DNA of 21,737 bases from Anaerolineales bacterium (GTDB lineage Bacteria > Chloroflexota > Anaerolineae > Anaerolineales > UBA4823): positions 1 to 21,737 of the forward strand of contig JAFGBV010000002.1 in assembly GCA_016932955.1 (NCBI GenBank). Reading direction: 5' to 3'. How positions within the stretch are numbered: position 1 is the stretch's first letter; each line of letters opens with the position of its first letter. Position numbers and translations under genes: made by a program. Below are positions 6,826 to 16,300 of the stretch, piece after piece. A model generated the notes under the pieces. That model did not search any database. It was not told the origin of the DNA and saw only the letters and a list, made by a program, of their open reading frames with translations.

Positions 6826-8583
6826 TCATGATTCCACCGTCCACAACCACTTTTTATGCAACTCACGGCGGCGTGCAGGGTCCTCCGGTAAGCAGAGCGG
6901 TCGCCCACGCGCGTCAATCACCACCCCGAATTGCCCACCCATCACTCGCACGCTTCCTCCTCTTCCTGCCCCTCCCATACCTACATCAAAGCGATTAAGT
7001 GGGTTGAGCTTGAGACTACCAAACTGACCAGGGGGGAGGGGGATCACTTCCAACGCGCCCATTTTTACATCCACGCGTGATTCATGCCCATCGGCATACT
7101 GCATCTGTGCCCGTAAGATCGGCATGCCAAAATTAGCTCTCCCTACCGGAGAAATCACCGTGCACAGGTTCATAAAATTAGTCGAGTCTAGCGCCTGGAT
7201 GAGCAGGAGGGGGTTCACGTCAGCTGCCGCGCCTAGCGCTGGCGCCAGGTTATTGCGATCCAACGCAATCGTGGTGATACCGGTTGGCTGGAGGGCGTTA
7301 AGCAGCATGATCAGGGTCTGGCTACGCCTTGGCGCCTGGGTGAGCGCGCTGCCCGTGGCGACGATAGGCTCGAACCAGGGCAGCAGACTTGCTGCAGAGC
7401 CAGCTACATGCGATGGATAAGAACGCCGCGCCTGCCGGACGCAAAGATAGATAGCCTGGCAGACCAGCGCGTGTTCAATTGCTAACTCCTGCGCTGTGGC
7501 AGGCATACTGAAAGGATAGAGGGATTTATTGTAGACATAGTCCAGTAGATCAGCATCGCTTACTTCTACTGAGAGCCAGTTCTGGATATCTGCAAGCGTA
7601 CACAGTTCCAGCATCTGCGGCAATCGATCCCCTAAACCCAAACGGGTTTGCACGTTAAGAAATAGATCACCCGCAAAGGCAGAGGCAATCGTTGTTGAAG
7701 AAGCGCCGATGTCAACACCCAGCACACCTTTACCAGTGCGAGAGTATTCTTTGCTGATAAAGCGGATCAGGCGACCAAAAGCCATTGAAGTGGGCATGAG
7801 CTTACCTTTTGCCCACAGATCCACCTCGGCCACGCCATTCATCTGGCGAGCGCGTATCTGGCGAAAGATCTGCCCCAGGACCGGCTGAGCAGGAGTGAGC
7901 TGCTCGATATCCAGTGTGGGGCGTACATTCGCGGAAATGTGCAGTGATGCCTGTGTACCCAGGATTTCTTTTACCTCCTCCACCAATGCTGCATTCCCGG
8001 CAAAAAGTACCTCGGGGCGCTGCGCTCTGGGCAACAGGTAACAAGCCAGGCCAACCGCTTCTAAGAGTGAGAGAACCGATTGCGTAGCGCCTTGTTCTGC
8101 CCCGCCGGCAACCACAATCAGATCGGGACGTACGCGCATAATCGTATCCAGGCGGGTAGAAGTTTTCCGCCGATCATTGAGGCTCATCGTTTCCACCACC
8201 CGGGCATAGGTGGTAGTAGCCAGGTTTTCAGCGCTCTCTGCAGAGATGTTCTCCAGCAAGCCCACTGCAACCACCTTCAGCGGAGGTCCCGCTGAGAGCG
8301 TTGCCACGCAGGCATCTACCCCGGCCCCATCCTGCTGAGAGGGGATCAACAACTGACCATCTGCACCAATGAGCGTGCGACCACTAATCACCTGCAATTG
8401 TTCCAGCGCGCTGCGCACACCTTCGGTCACATCTTGATATGGCGCTCCGGCTGTTGTCGGTGCGGTCCCCGAGGCCAGGAAGCGATAGCGCCCTTCAACC
8501 ACATCAAAAAGAATGGCGCGGGTGGATACCGTTCCAATATCAATGGCCAGCAAGGAGTCAGCATCTACAAGCGAAGTGCCCAT
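6826..8583 (-). CDS. MutL (glutamate mutase L)-like ASKHA ATPase
   Basis: This 585-residue protein has two actin/Hsp70-type phosphate loops: LLAIDIGTVSTRAILFD at 11-27 and GVDIGASSTT with Asp291. Between them is a segment with VVAGGAEQGA near 180. The layout matches the 'MutL protein' family (PF13941 from memory), named after the reactivating factor beside glutamate mutase. No glutamate mutase S or E subunit, methylaspartase or B12 gene is in the window, so the mutase label is positional annotation only. The Gly-rich C-terminus (about 490-585) with MGGQFGVVIDARGRPL follows a segment rich in beta strands. It starts 5 nt after the preceding membrane-protein gene stop. The ATG at 8583 was preferred to the GTG at 8586, and neither has a strong Shine-Dalgarno. 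It is likely the cytosolic ATPase of the operon. Confidence 0.85.
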   Translation of the reverse strand: MGTSLVDADSLLAIDIGTVSTRAILFDVVEGRYRFLASGTAPTTAGAPYQDVTEGVRSALEQLQVISGRTLIGADGQLLIPSQQDGAGVDACVATLSAGPPLKVVAVGLLENISAESAENLATTTYARVVETMSLNDRRKTSTRLDTIMRVRPDLIVVAGGAEQGATQSVLSLLEAVGLACYLLPRAQRPEVLFAGNAALVEEVKEILGTQASLHISANVRPTLDIEQLTPAQPVLGQIFRQIRARQMNGVAEVDLWAKGKLMPTSMAFGRLIRFISKEYSRTGKGVLGVDIGASSTTIASAFAGDLFLNVQTRLGLGDRLPQMLELCTLADIQNWLSVEVSDADLLDYVYNKSLYPFSMPATAQELAIEHALVCQAIYLCVRQARRSYPSHVAGSAASLLPWFEPIVATGSALTQAPRRSQTLIMLLNALQPTGITTIALDRNNLAPALGAAADVNPLLLIQALDSTNFMNLCTVISPVGRANFGMPILRAQMQYADGHESRVDVKMGALEVIPLPPGQFGSLKLNPLNRFDVGMGGAGRGGSVRVMGGQFGVVIDARGRPLCLPEDPARRRELHKKWLWTVES

Positions 8584-8588
8584 CACAA

Positions 8589-9296
8589 TTACCCAAACGA
8601 TATAAAATGCCTGATCACATCCAACAGGAAAGCCAGACGGTCGATCAAGGCGCTTAATGCGGCTGCATAAACACCTGCAAATAGCACACCAAAGGTCACT
8701 GCAATGAAGAATTCGCCAGCCGGGGCTAATACATTGGTAATCAAAGGTGAGCGGCTGGGCGTCAGGCTCTCTCCGCGCGCTCTCACGCCGAACTGGAAGT
8801 AAGCCAGGGTAGTAATTGTGCCGATCAGGATCGTCAGCCCACTTAAAAAGTGCCCGACCAGCTTCTCCTGGGCGACAGACTCCAGATCAAAGAGAGTAGC
8901 CGTGGCACTCACCTGTGGGAAAATTGTTCCCAAAACCGCCCCCCCTATTGCAGCAGCAGCACCCACACCAACCAAAAAAGCCAGGAGGGGATTGCCCAGG
9001 TGCGCCAGGCGCGTTGAAGATTTGGTAAGCAACCAGGCAAACAATATCAGGGCTGGCACCACCAAGCCCATGCTCCCTGAAGAGTTGCTCAACAACGGAA
9101 CGATAATCTGATAATACAGAACATTGTAGAAAACCAATGCTACTGCATAGCCGGATGCCACCCCAATGAATATGTGGATTGCCAGGCGGAAGAGTGGATT
9201 ATCCCCAATGATATAGCTGAGCACCATCAGCGTGAGCAGGAAGCCCACCACCAGTCCGATCGGTTCAGCGAGAGCAGTCAATGACTCCGGGTTCAT
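8589..9296 (-). CDS. Polytopic membrane protein of unknown function
   Basis: This 235-residue protein has about six or seven hydrophobic helices, at roughly 10-30, 34-60, 75-92, 104-125, 147-170 and 189-220. There is no recognisable transporter signature. A short loop (near 62-75, LSNSSGSMG) and a segment near 125-146 with ATATLFDLESVAQEK separate helices. The start codon overlaps the stop of the upstream DWLS-repeat gene by 4 nt (ATGA), and AAGGAG lies 5 nt before the ATG, implying translational coupling. The gene sits between a zinc-ribbon membrane protein and the MutL-like ATPase, which suggests a subunit of the same membrane assembly. This is inference from gene order only. Confidence 0.8.
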   Translation of the reverse strand: MNPESLTALAEPIGLVVGFLLTLMVLSYIIGDNPLFRLAIHIFIGVASGYAVALVFYNVLYYQIIVPLLSNSSGSMGLVVPALILFAWLLTKSSTRLAHLGNPLLAFLVGVGAAAAIGGAVLGTIFPQVSATATLFDLESVAQEKLVGHFLSGLTILIGTITTLAYFQFGVRARGESLTPSRSPLITNVLAPAGEFFIAVTFGVLFAGVYAAALSALIDRLAFLLDVIRHFISFG

Positions 9297-11365
9297 GGCT
9301 GCTCCTTTTTCTCATTCTCTGTGGATAGCTTGTTTTCCACCACAACGGATTTGCGCAGGGCGCTCCCCAGGCCGGCAAGCAAAATCACCAGTGAAGAAAC
9401 CAAGATACTGGCGCCAAAAGCGTCCCACATGCCGCTTGCTGGGCCGCCAGCCGCATGCACAGTTTCATACGCTGTGCCACCTGCCAGGCCGCTCAAGAGG
9501 CCTTGCACCTGCCTGGCAGCATAATAGGGATAGACCATTGGCCCGGCCTGGGCGCTTGTAGCCAGAAGAAGCGGGGTGGCTTTTTCCTGCAGAGTAGGGC
9601 CAACCTGCTCAATCCAGGAACGGGCAGTCTCAGGATTATCAGTCAGTACCAGCAGCAGGCTAAAATCAGCCGCGGTGTTGATCCCCTGCAGCGCCGACTG
9701 GTCCCAAACATATAGGCCTTCCAGCGTATATGGCAACACTTGCGCAGGGTTTGCAGCCAAACCAAGCAAGCCAATCACGCCGCCAGGTAAGTAACCCAGG
9801 TTAGCATAGTTACGGTAAGGTTCCTTGGTACCCTCCGGCTGTTGGTTGAGTTTTGCCAGCAATCCCTGCGCCAATACCGGGCCAGTGGGCGATGTAGAAA
9901 CCAGCAGGAGGTTCGCGCGACGCTCGGTCAGATGGACAAGCACAGCGGACGCAGCAGCCTCCATTTCTCCGGCAAAGGCAGGTTCGTAATCAAAAGCCAC
10001 CAGCACAGGAGAGCCAATTGGGAGCGCAGCTATCTGGTTATGCAGGTCTGTAACCCCCGGCATCTCGGCAGGCTGTGGAGGCTTGAATAACTGCGAGTCT
10101 GCTAACAGAAGCCACAGGATAGGCAAAATCAAAGCTAGGGCGATGACTAATCGGAGAACAAACTGCGTCGTGATCAGGGGAGTAGCTGGCAGCGGCTTGG
10201 GTTTGTCTTCTGTCGCCAGGAGCTCCTCCAATAAAGCGACACGAGCGCGCTGCTCATCCGTGACGCGCAGTTTGATCGAATAGGCAGTCGGCTTATGCGG
10301 CTGGAGTGCATCTGGCTCGGCTGCCAGCACTCCCCGGAGTCCAGCCAACGGACCAGCAGCCACCACATCCGCACCTGAGACGTCCTCATAAGGTGTAACC
10401 GGAGCAGCAGCCTCCACCGGGCGCATGGCTTCCAGCCATGTGGGAAGCTCGCCCTGAACCAGGCCCTGTGCACCCTCCCCTGCAGAGTCATCTACATCCC
10501 CTTGATCTGCACCGACCTGTGAAACCCAATCTGGCAATCCAGTTAAGAAATCTCCGGATGGGGTAGGCACTTCGGAGCTCGCTGTTTCTTGCTCGTCCAG
10601 GATAAAAGCGCTTGCACCTGATGCTGGCTGTTCTGATGAGGCTTCTGGCTCAGCCGCCGGCCAATCCGGTACAGATGGCTGTCCAGACGACTCAACCTCT
10701 GGCTCTTGTACAGGAGGGATTTCGAACGCAGCAGGGACTTCTGCAGCAGGGGGCTGCTCAGCGCTCTCTTCACCAGCTAAGGAAGATAACCAGTCTGGTA
10801 TCTCACCAGCAAATGCGGGTTGAGCAGGCGCTTCTTCTGCCTCAGGCTGAGAAAGCCAATCGGGACCTTCGCCAACAAACGGCGAAGGTGTTTTTTCATC
10901 TGACTTCAGCCAGTCTGGGGGCTCAGCCGCGGTAGGTGTCTCCGGTGGTTGATCTTGCAGCAAGCTAGAGAGCCAATCTGCTTCAGCCTCGCCTTCAGGC
11001 ACAGCCGATTCTGGGGCATTAGCTTCCTCCACGCCGGAAATGCCCGATAACCATTCAGGCAATCCCCCTTCTGCCGGCTCAGCCGTAGGCTCTTCCGGGG
11101 CTGTGCCGGTTGACAGCCAATCGGGGATCTGTACCTCGCCCAGATCGAAACCAGGTTCAAATGGTGGGGCGGGGGTTTCTTCAGAGGGTAAGCCTTCTTC
11201 CAGATCTCCTGCACCCTGTAAACTGCTCAACCAATCTGGCAGGCCTTCTCCGCTCTCTGCAGGCGCATCAAAGGCCGAGGCAGACAAAGGCGCTTTGCAA
11301 GACAGGCAGTTTTCCTGGTCTGCTGGGTTCATGTGACCACATATTGGGCAGCGAATCTCGTCCAT
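9293..11365 (-). CDS. Zinc-ribbon membrane protein with ten P-D-W-L-S-type repeats
   Basis: The 690-residue product begins with a zinc ribbon (Cys6, Cys9, Cys20, Cys23). An acidic, Pro/Ala/Glu-rich and probably disordered region of about 275 residues follows. It carries ten short copies of a [LIPV]-P-[DE]-W-L-S motif, centred on Trp45, 83, 105, 131, 152, 170, 192, 235, 280 and 310. A conserved-looking linker (about 330-390) precedes a transmembrane helix at about 402-422. Next come an alpha/beta domain of about 210 residues (445-640, with VLVAFDYEPAFAGE and YANLGYLPGG) and a second helix at about 646-668. The repeats and the zinc ribbon are on the same side as the N-terminus, probably cytosolic, with the alpha/beta domain outside. 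GGAGGG is 9 nt before the ATG. The repeats look like short linear motifs for multivalent binding. The partner is unknown. Confidence 0.88.
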   Translation of the reverse strand: MDEIRCPICGHMNPADQENCLSCKAPLSASAFDAPAESGEGLPDWLSSLQGAGDLEEGLPSEETPAPPFEPGFDLGEVQIPDWLSTGTAPEEPTAEPAEGGLPEWLSGISGVEEANAPESAVPEGEAEADWLSSLLQDQPPETPTAAEPPDWLKSDEKTPSPFVGEGPDWLSQPEAEEAPAQPAFAGEIPDWLSSLAGEESAEQPPAAEVPAAFEIPPVQEPEVESSGQPSVPDWPAAEPEASSEQPASGASAFILDEQETASSEVPTPSGDFLTGLPDWVSQVGADQGDVDDSAGEGAQGLVQGELPTWLEAMRPVEAAAPVTPYEDVSGADVVAAGPLAGLRGVLAAEPDALQPHKPTAYSIKLRVTDEQRARVALLEELLATEDKPKPLPATPLITTQFVLRLVIALALILPILWLLLADSQLFKPPQPAEMPGVTDLHNQIAALPIGSPVLVAFDYEPAFAGEMEAAASAVLVHLTERRANLLLVSTSPTGPVLAQGLLAKLNQQPEGTKEPYRNYANLGYLPGGVIGLLGLAANPAQVLPYTLEGLYVWDQSALQGINTAADFSLLLVLTDNPETARSWIEQVGPTLQEKATPLLLATSAQAGPMVYPYYAARQVQGLLSGLAGGTAYETVHAAGGPASGMWDAFGASILVSSLVILLAGLGSALRKSVVVENKLSTENEKKEQP

Positions 11366-11371
11366 ACTTAG

Positions 11372-12013
11372 CTACCCTCCATACGGGCGCTCTGCGCCGA
11401 TCAAAACGCGCAGAGCAGTTGCTACAATACCCAATGCAATTCCCAGCAATAGCCCGCGTGCTCCAGCCACTGCCAGCACACCAGAGATCAGGTTACGAAT
11501 AGGCTGGAAAGCAGTTGGGTCTTTCAGCAAATACACCGGAGCCATTAGCAACAAGGTGATCAGTGCAGAAACCAGGAAGATCACGGAAAATGTGCTAGTG
11601 CGCCGTCTCAAAAGCCGGGCAGCGGCAAAGACAAGGACAACTGCCAGCAACGCCAGCAAGCTGATTTCCACCGGCTTTTCAAAGGAGTTGAACACCCAGA
11701 GCGACCAGTAGCCTGCAGGGCCTTTGAGCAGCAAAAAGGAATCCAGCAAGACAAGAAGGATGGTAAAGAACATAAAGAAGATCAACACAAGGCTATAGGC
11801 CGCACCAGGCTGGCGGAAGGTCGCTTTCTTCCAATGCACCGAGAATAGGTTGAAAATTCCCAAGAGCAAAGCAAAAGCCGCCAGCAGAACAGCCCAATGA
11901 ATCAATGTCTGGCGCAGGTTCCCAAAGGTCGCGGGAAAGACATAGCCCAGCAACACCAGCCCACCAGCAACACCAGCAATGATCACATTGAGAGCTGAGA
12001 GTATCCTTCTCAC
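11372..12013 (-). CDS. Polytopic membrane protein of unknown function (GTG start)
   Basis: This 213-residue protein has about six hydrophobic helices (about 7-28, 38-57, 73-96, 111-132, 140-160 and 178-203). Basic residues lie in several loops (for example RLLRRRTSTF near 131-140). No catalytic or transport motif is evident. The start codon is GTG at 12011-12013, supported by GGGAGG 6 nt upstream, and it overlaps the stop of the preceding DUF6754-like gene by 4 nt. The next gene follows after 6 nt. Translational coupling on both sides makes it a firm operon member, but nothing in the sequence gives a function. Confidence 0.8.
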   Translation of the reverse strand: MRRILSALNVIIAGVAGGLVLLGYVFPATFGNLRQTLIHWAVLLAAFALLLGIFNLFSVHWKKATFRQPGAAYSLVLIFFMFFTILLVLLDSFLLLKGPAGYWSLWVFNSFEKPVEISLLALLAVVLVFAAARLLRRRTSTFSVIFLVSALITLLLMAPVYLLKDPTAFQPIRNLISGVLAVAGARGLLLGIALGIVATALRVLIGAERPYGG

Positions 12014-12777
12014 AGAAGCCCTCCCAACAATTTGAGCAATGCACCAATCAGCATTGCAGCAACCAGCAGCCAGCGCATCACATCCTGCATGCGCAGACTG
12101 GCAGAATGAGCCGATCCAGCGCTCAGATACACCCCGCCGGTGTACAGTTCCTCACCCAATAATGGTTCATCAGCAGTCACGAAGAGAACCGCTTGCCCCA
12201 CCAGGTCATCGCTGCCTGCCACGGATATTCCCTTGCTGCGTTCACTTGCCTCGGTGAGCAAGGCAGCCTCAGCACCCAAATGACCAGCCAGGATTGAGGC
12301 ATTGACATTCTCATCATGGATGGGAAGCATCGCGCCTGCTGCATAAGCATAGGGAGTGAGGCCAGTCAAACGAACGCTGGTAGGGTTGTAACGCCGGTCT
12401 GCGCCCAGGCTGGTATATGTATTGCGCAAGGTGTCCTGGCCCAGCACTGTGAGCAAGCTTTCGCCAGAGGTGACGACGGGCGGGCAGTCACTGATTGAGG
12501 CAGCACGGGCGCAGCGTTCGAGCATTGTCAGCCCAGCAAGGGCAGAGCTTGCCTGCGGGCTAAGCAGGTCGCCGCGGCCAAGAGAAATATGCAACCGCTT
12601 GCCTGATTCAACCGATGAGCCGACCTCTCGCCGTAAAAGCAAGAAAGCGGGTATATCGCGGAAATGCACACCCGATCTGCTGCGGCTTGTCACAATAAAT
12701 GCAATAGTCAGGCCAAGACAAACCAGGATAAAGATCAGGCCTAATAAGTCACCTAGCAGGTCAAGCACCTGTTCCAC
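12010..12777 (-). CDS. DUF6754-like membrane protein
   Basis: With the GTG at 12777 as start, the protein has 255 residues. A transmembrane helix lies at about 8-28, followed by a globular domain with RLHISLGRGDLLSPQASSAL, RLTGLTPYAYAAGA and the segment DDLVGQAVLFVTADEPLLGE, and a final hydrophobic helix (MRWLLVAAMLIGALLKLLGG). The central motifs match what I remember of the uncharacterised DUF6754 family, so that name is recall, not a search result. The frame is open up to 12846, but that start would overlap the upstream gene by 86 nt. The GTG overlaps it by only 17 nt and has GGGAGA about 10-11 nt upstream. The function is unknown. It is the second gene of the operon and is coupled to the next gene by a 4-nt overlap. 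Confidence 0.78.
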   Translation of the reverse strand: MEQVLDLLGDLLGLIFILVCLGLTIAFIVTSRSRSGVHFRDIPAFLLLRREVGSSVESGKRLHISLGRGDLLSPQASSALAGLTMLERCARAASISDCPPVVTSGESLLTVLGQDTLRNTYTSLGADRRYNPTSVRLTGLTPYAYAAGAMLPIHDENVNASILAGHLGAEAALLTEASERSKGISVAGSDDLVGQAVLFVTADEPLLGEELYTGGVYLSAGSAHSASLRMQDVMRWLLVAAMLIGALLKLLGGLL

Positions 12778-13030
12778 GATATGCTGTCTCCCGTAAATAA
12801 TGAATAAAATCCTGCGTTTGGCTGGGTTCCTCCAGCACTGTCGCAAGTGCCTGCAACGAGTCTGCGGGAACGATAGGCGATAACAAAGGCTGTCCCAAAT
12901 AGATCACTTGCGCCACAAGAACATTAAGCGGGCCAGCAGCCTCCAGCAAAGCAGCGACCCACTCTCGCAATCCATAGCGAGCCAAGGCATCCACCCATCT
13001 GTCCCAGATGCGCCAGTTTGCACTCAACAT
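12761..13030 (-). CDS. Small helical protein, first gene of the eight-gene operon
   Basis: From the ATG at 13030 this is an 89-residue protein predicted to be mainly helical: LSANWRIWDRWVDALARYG, then REWVAALLEAAGPLNVLVAQ, then a short C-terminal helix. It is rich in Trp and Leu at the N-terminus and has no signal peptide and no clear transmembrane helix, although residues 30-50 are moderately hydrophobic. The frame is also open to an ATG at 13096, but an extended -10 element falls between the two, ending 6 nt before the ATG at 13030. The shorter, leaderless start is therefore preferred. It overlaps the next gene by 17 nt. The protein is not recognised. A small cytosolic adaptor for the downstream membrane proteins is possible. 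Confidence 0.68.
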   Translation of the reverse strand: MLSANWRIWDRWVDALARYGLREWVAALLEAAGPLNVLVAQVIYLGQPLLSPIVPADSLQALATVLEEPSQTQDFIHYLRETAYRGTGA

Positions 13031-13036
13031 GGATAA

Positions 13037-13045
13037 AGTATAGCA
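13037..13045 (-). promoter_or_regulatory. Extended -10 promoter (TGCTATACT) of the eight-gene operon
   Basis: The minus strand shows TGC-TATACT followed by six bases (TTATCC) and the ATG at 13028-13030. This predicts transcription starting at the A of the start codon. No convincing -35 is visible 17 nt upstream. Confidence 0.55.
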
Positions 13046-13331
13046 CAAATCCAAAATAAGATGTTTTATAACGAAATCGCTCTGGGGTAACCGCATTCAG
13101 GCAATTGTCGCCCAGCAAAGAGGGAAATTATGGGGGTTGTAAATATGACAGGTCACAGGTGATTTACGTGCCATATATAACTATGACATCTACACAATCG
13201 AGACTAAACTACTACATTGGGTCTATGGAACCTGGCTACAAGCATATAGGAAAAGCAACGCATACTGTTCCTACTATCCTTATTGTATGTAACAGTTGGG
13301 ATAAGCCACTGATAAAAACGGAGTGTAAGAG
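13046..13331. other. Divergent intergenic region before nifJ
   Basis: This AT-richer stretch separates the minus-strand operon from nifJ. It should hold the nifJ promoter, but no -35/-10 pair convinces. The best is TATGTA near 13285 with a poor -35. A small TGAC-AG-GTCA palindrome lies near 13146-13155. GGAG occurs 8 nt before the nifJ ATG. No gene is seen here. Confidence 0.4.
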
Positions 13332-16300
13332 ATGACAAAACAACTTATTACCCTTGACGGCAACGAAGCCACCGCTTATGTTGCCCATAAAACAAACGAA
13401 GTGATCGCCATTTATCCGATTACTCCCTCGTCCTCAATGGGTGAGTTTGCGGATGAATGGTCTGCACAAAAGCGACCCAACCTATGGGGCACCGTTCCCC
13501 TTGTCATGGAGATGCAATCTGAGGGCGGTGCATCAGGCGCGGTGCATGGAGCCTTGCAGGCTGGTGCGCTGTCTACTACCTTCACGGCATCCCAGGGATT
13601 GTTGCTAATGATCCCCAACATGTTCAAAATTGCGGGCGAGCTAACACCCACCGTGTTTCACGTTTCGGCCCGCTCTGTCGCCTGCCAGGCGCTCTCAATT
13701 TTTGGCGACCATTCGGATGTGATGGCTGTGCGCAGCACTGGCTTCGGACTGATCGCCTCTTGCTCAGTACAAGAAGCACATGATTTTGCCCTCATCAGCC
13801 AGGCAGTATCCTTAGAGGCGCGCGTGCCTTTTGTGCACTTCTTCGATGGCTTCCGCACCTCATCCGAGGTTGCCAAAATTGAGCTGATTGAAGATGAAAC
13901 CATGCGTGCAATGATCAATGATGAGCTTGTTCAGGCCCATCGTGGTCGCGCCCTTTCACCAGACCGCCCTGTTCTGCGCGGCTCTGCGCAGAACCCAGAT
14001 GTTTACTTCCAGGGACGGGAGACAGTCAACCCCTTCTACCAGGCCTGCCCGGGCATTGTGAAGAAGTATATGGACAAGTTTGCTACGCTGACTGGCAGGA
14101 GTTACCATCTGTTCGATTACGCCGGCGCCCCGGATGCAGAACGGGTGATTGTTGTGATGGGCTCCGGGGCTGAAACCGCTGCGGAAACAGCCCACTACCT
14201 CACTGAACAAGGTGAGAAAGTTGGTGTTATCACTGTGCGCCTCTACCGACCTTTCTCAGTAGAGTCCTTTATAAACGTTCTCCCGAAGACGGTCAAAACG
14301 ATCGCAGTCTTGGATCGCACCAAAGAACCTGGCGCGGCGGGTGAACCCATGTACCTGGATGTGATTACAGCCCTTAAGGAAAGCAACTGGCCAGAGCCGA
14401 GGGTGATCGGCGGGCGTTATGGGCTTTCTTCAAAGGAATTCACCCCAGCCATGGTCAAGGGTGTCTTCGACGAAATGCTCAAGCCGACAGCCAAGAACCA
14501 TTTTATGGTTGGCATCATGGACGATGTAACCCACAACAGCATTGAGTATGATGCAGATTTCTCGATTGAAAGCCCCAGCACCGTTCGCTGTGTATTTTGG
14601 GGGCTAGGCGCCGATGGCACCGTGGGGGCGAACAAGAACTCGATTAAGATCATTGGCGAAGAAACCGATAACTACGCCCAGGGTTACTTCGTTTACGACT
14701 CAAAGAAATCTGGTGGCAACACCATCTCACACCTGCGCTTCGGGCCAAAGCCGATCCGGGCTCCTTACCTGATCAGCAAGGCACAGTTCGTGGCTTGCCA
14801 CCAATTCACCTTCCTCGAGCGCTTCGATGTATTGAAGTATGCCATGCCAGGTGGCGTTTTCCTGCTCAACAGCATTTATGAAATAGATGAATTGTGGGAT
14901 CACATGCCACTGGAAACCCAGAAAGCCCTCATCGAGAAGAAGCTCAAGTTCTACGTGATTAACGCGTACGATGTGGCCCACCAGACCGGCATGGGCACGC
15001 GCATCAATACCATCATGCAGACCTGCTTCTTCGCCATCTCGGGTGTGCTGCCACGCGAGCAAGCCATCGAGGAAATCAAGAAGAGCATTAAGAAAACCTA
15101 CGGCAAACGCGGGGATATTGTGGTGCAAAAGAATTACCAGGCCGTCGATATGACGCTGGCAAACCTGCACGAGGTAAAAGTGCCAGAAAAAATCACCAGC
15201 ACAATCACCCGCCGCCCGGCTGTCCCGGATGAGGCGCCCGAATACGTACGCGAGGTGCTTGGAGAGATCATTGCGCTGCGTGGCGATGATGTGCCTGTCA
15301 GTGCAATGCCTGTAGATGGGACTTTCCCCACCGGTACCACCAAGTGGGAGAAACGCAACATTGCCCTGGAAATTCCTGAATGGGAGCCAGATTTGTGCAT
15401 CCAATGCGGCAAGTGTGTGTTTGTCTGCCCACATGCTGTCATCCGCGCCAAGGTGTATGATCCCCAGTACCTGAAGGATTCACCTGACTCCTTCAAGTCA
15501 CTGGATGCAAAGTTCAAAGAATTCCCCAATACAAAGTACACCATTCAGGTCGCCCCGGAGGATTGCACAGGCTGTGCTCTGTGTGTTGAAGTCTGCCCTG
15601 CCAAGGACAAGACACAGGTAGGCCGTAAAGCGCTCAATATGGTCGCTCAACCGCCCATTCGCGAACAAGAAGCCAGGAACTGGGACTTCTTCCTGAGTAT
15701 TCCGGATGCAGATCGCACCATGCTGAATCTGCGCACGCTCAAGAACACACAACTGCTTGAGCCATTGTTCGAGTTCTCAGGCGCATGTGCGGGTTGTGGC
15801 GAGACACCCTATGTAAAGCTTCTATCGCAGTTGTTTGGCGATCGCATCCTAATTGCAAATGCCACCGGGTGCTCATCGATTTATGGTGGCAACCTACCAA
15901 CAACCCCGTGGACATTCAATAAAGAAGGGCGTGGACCAGCATGGTCTAACTCGCTCTTCGAAGATAATGCCGAGTTCGGCATGGGTATGCGCCTGACGCT
16001 GGATAAGCAAACCGAGTACGCCCGCGAGCTACTGCCACAACTGGCATCCGTCATTGGAGAAGATCTCACGACCGCTTTGCTCAACGCAGACCAGACCAGC
16101 GAAGCCGGCATCCGCGAGCAGCGCGAGCGCGTGGCACTGCTCAAGCAGCGCCTGCAAGGGAAAGCCGATCCACGAGTGCGTGACCTCTTGAGCATTGCGG
16201 ATGTGCTTGTGCGGAAGAGTGTGTGGATCCTGGGCGGCGATGGATGGGCTTACGATATCGGTTACGGCGGCCTCGACCATGTGATTGCCAGTGGGCGTAA

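Noticed and set aside
6762..6917. 52-codon N-terminal extension of the barrel-sandwich/KOW-like protein
   Set aside because: It overlaps the end of the MutL-like gene, has poor composition for a coding start, and the ATG at 6761 has a ribosome-binding site.
10435..11235. DNA-level tandem repeat or CRISPR-like array in the DWLS region
   Set aside because: The recurrence is in short protein motifs with irregular spacing. The nucleotide units and spacers are not regular direct repeats.
12778..12846. Upstream start at 12846 for the DUF6754-like protein
   Set aside because: It would overlap the preceding gene by 86 nt. The GTG at 12777 has GGGAGA upstream and only a 17-nt overlap.
13031..13096. 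ATG at 13096 as start of the first operon gene
   Set aside because: No Shine-Dalgarno precedes it, and the best promoter element lies between it and the ATG at 13030.
14727..15434. 235-codon open frame antisense to nifJ
   Set aside because: It is a shadow of the strongly codon-biased nifJ frame, with no family motif and no ribosome-binding site.
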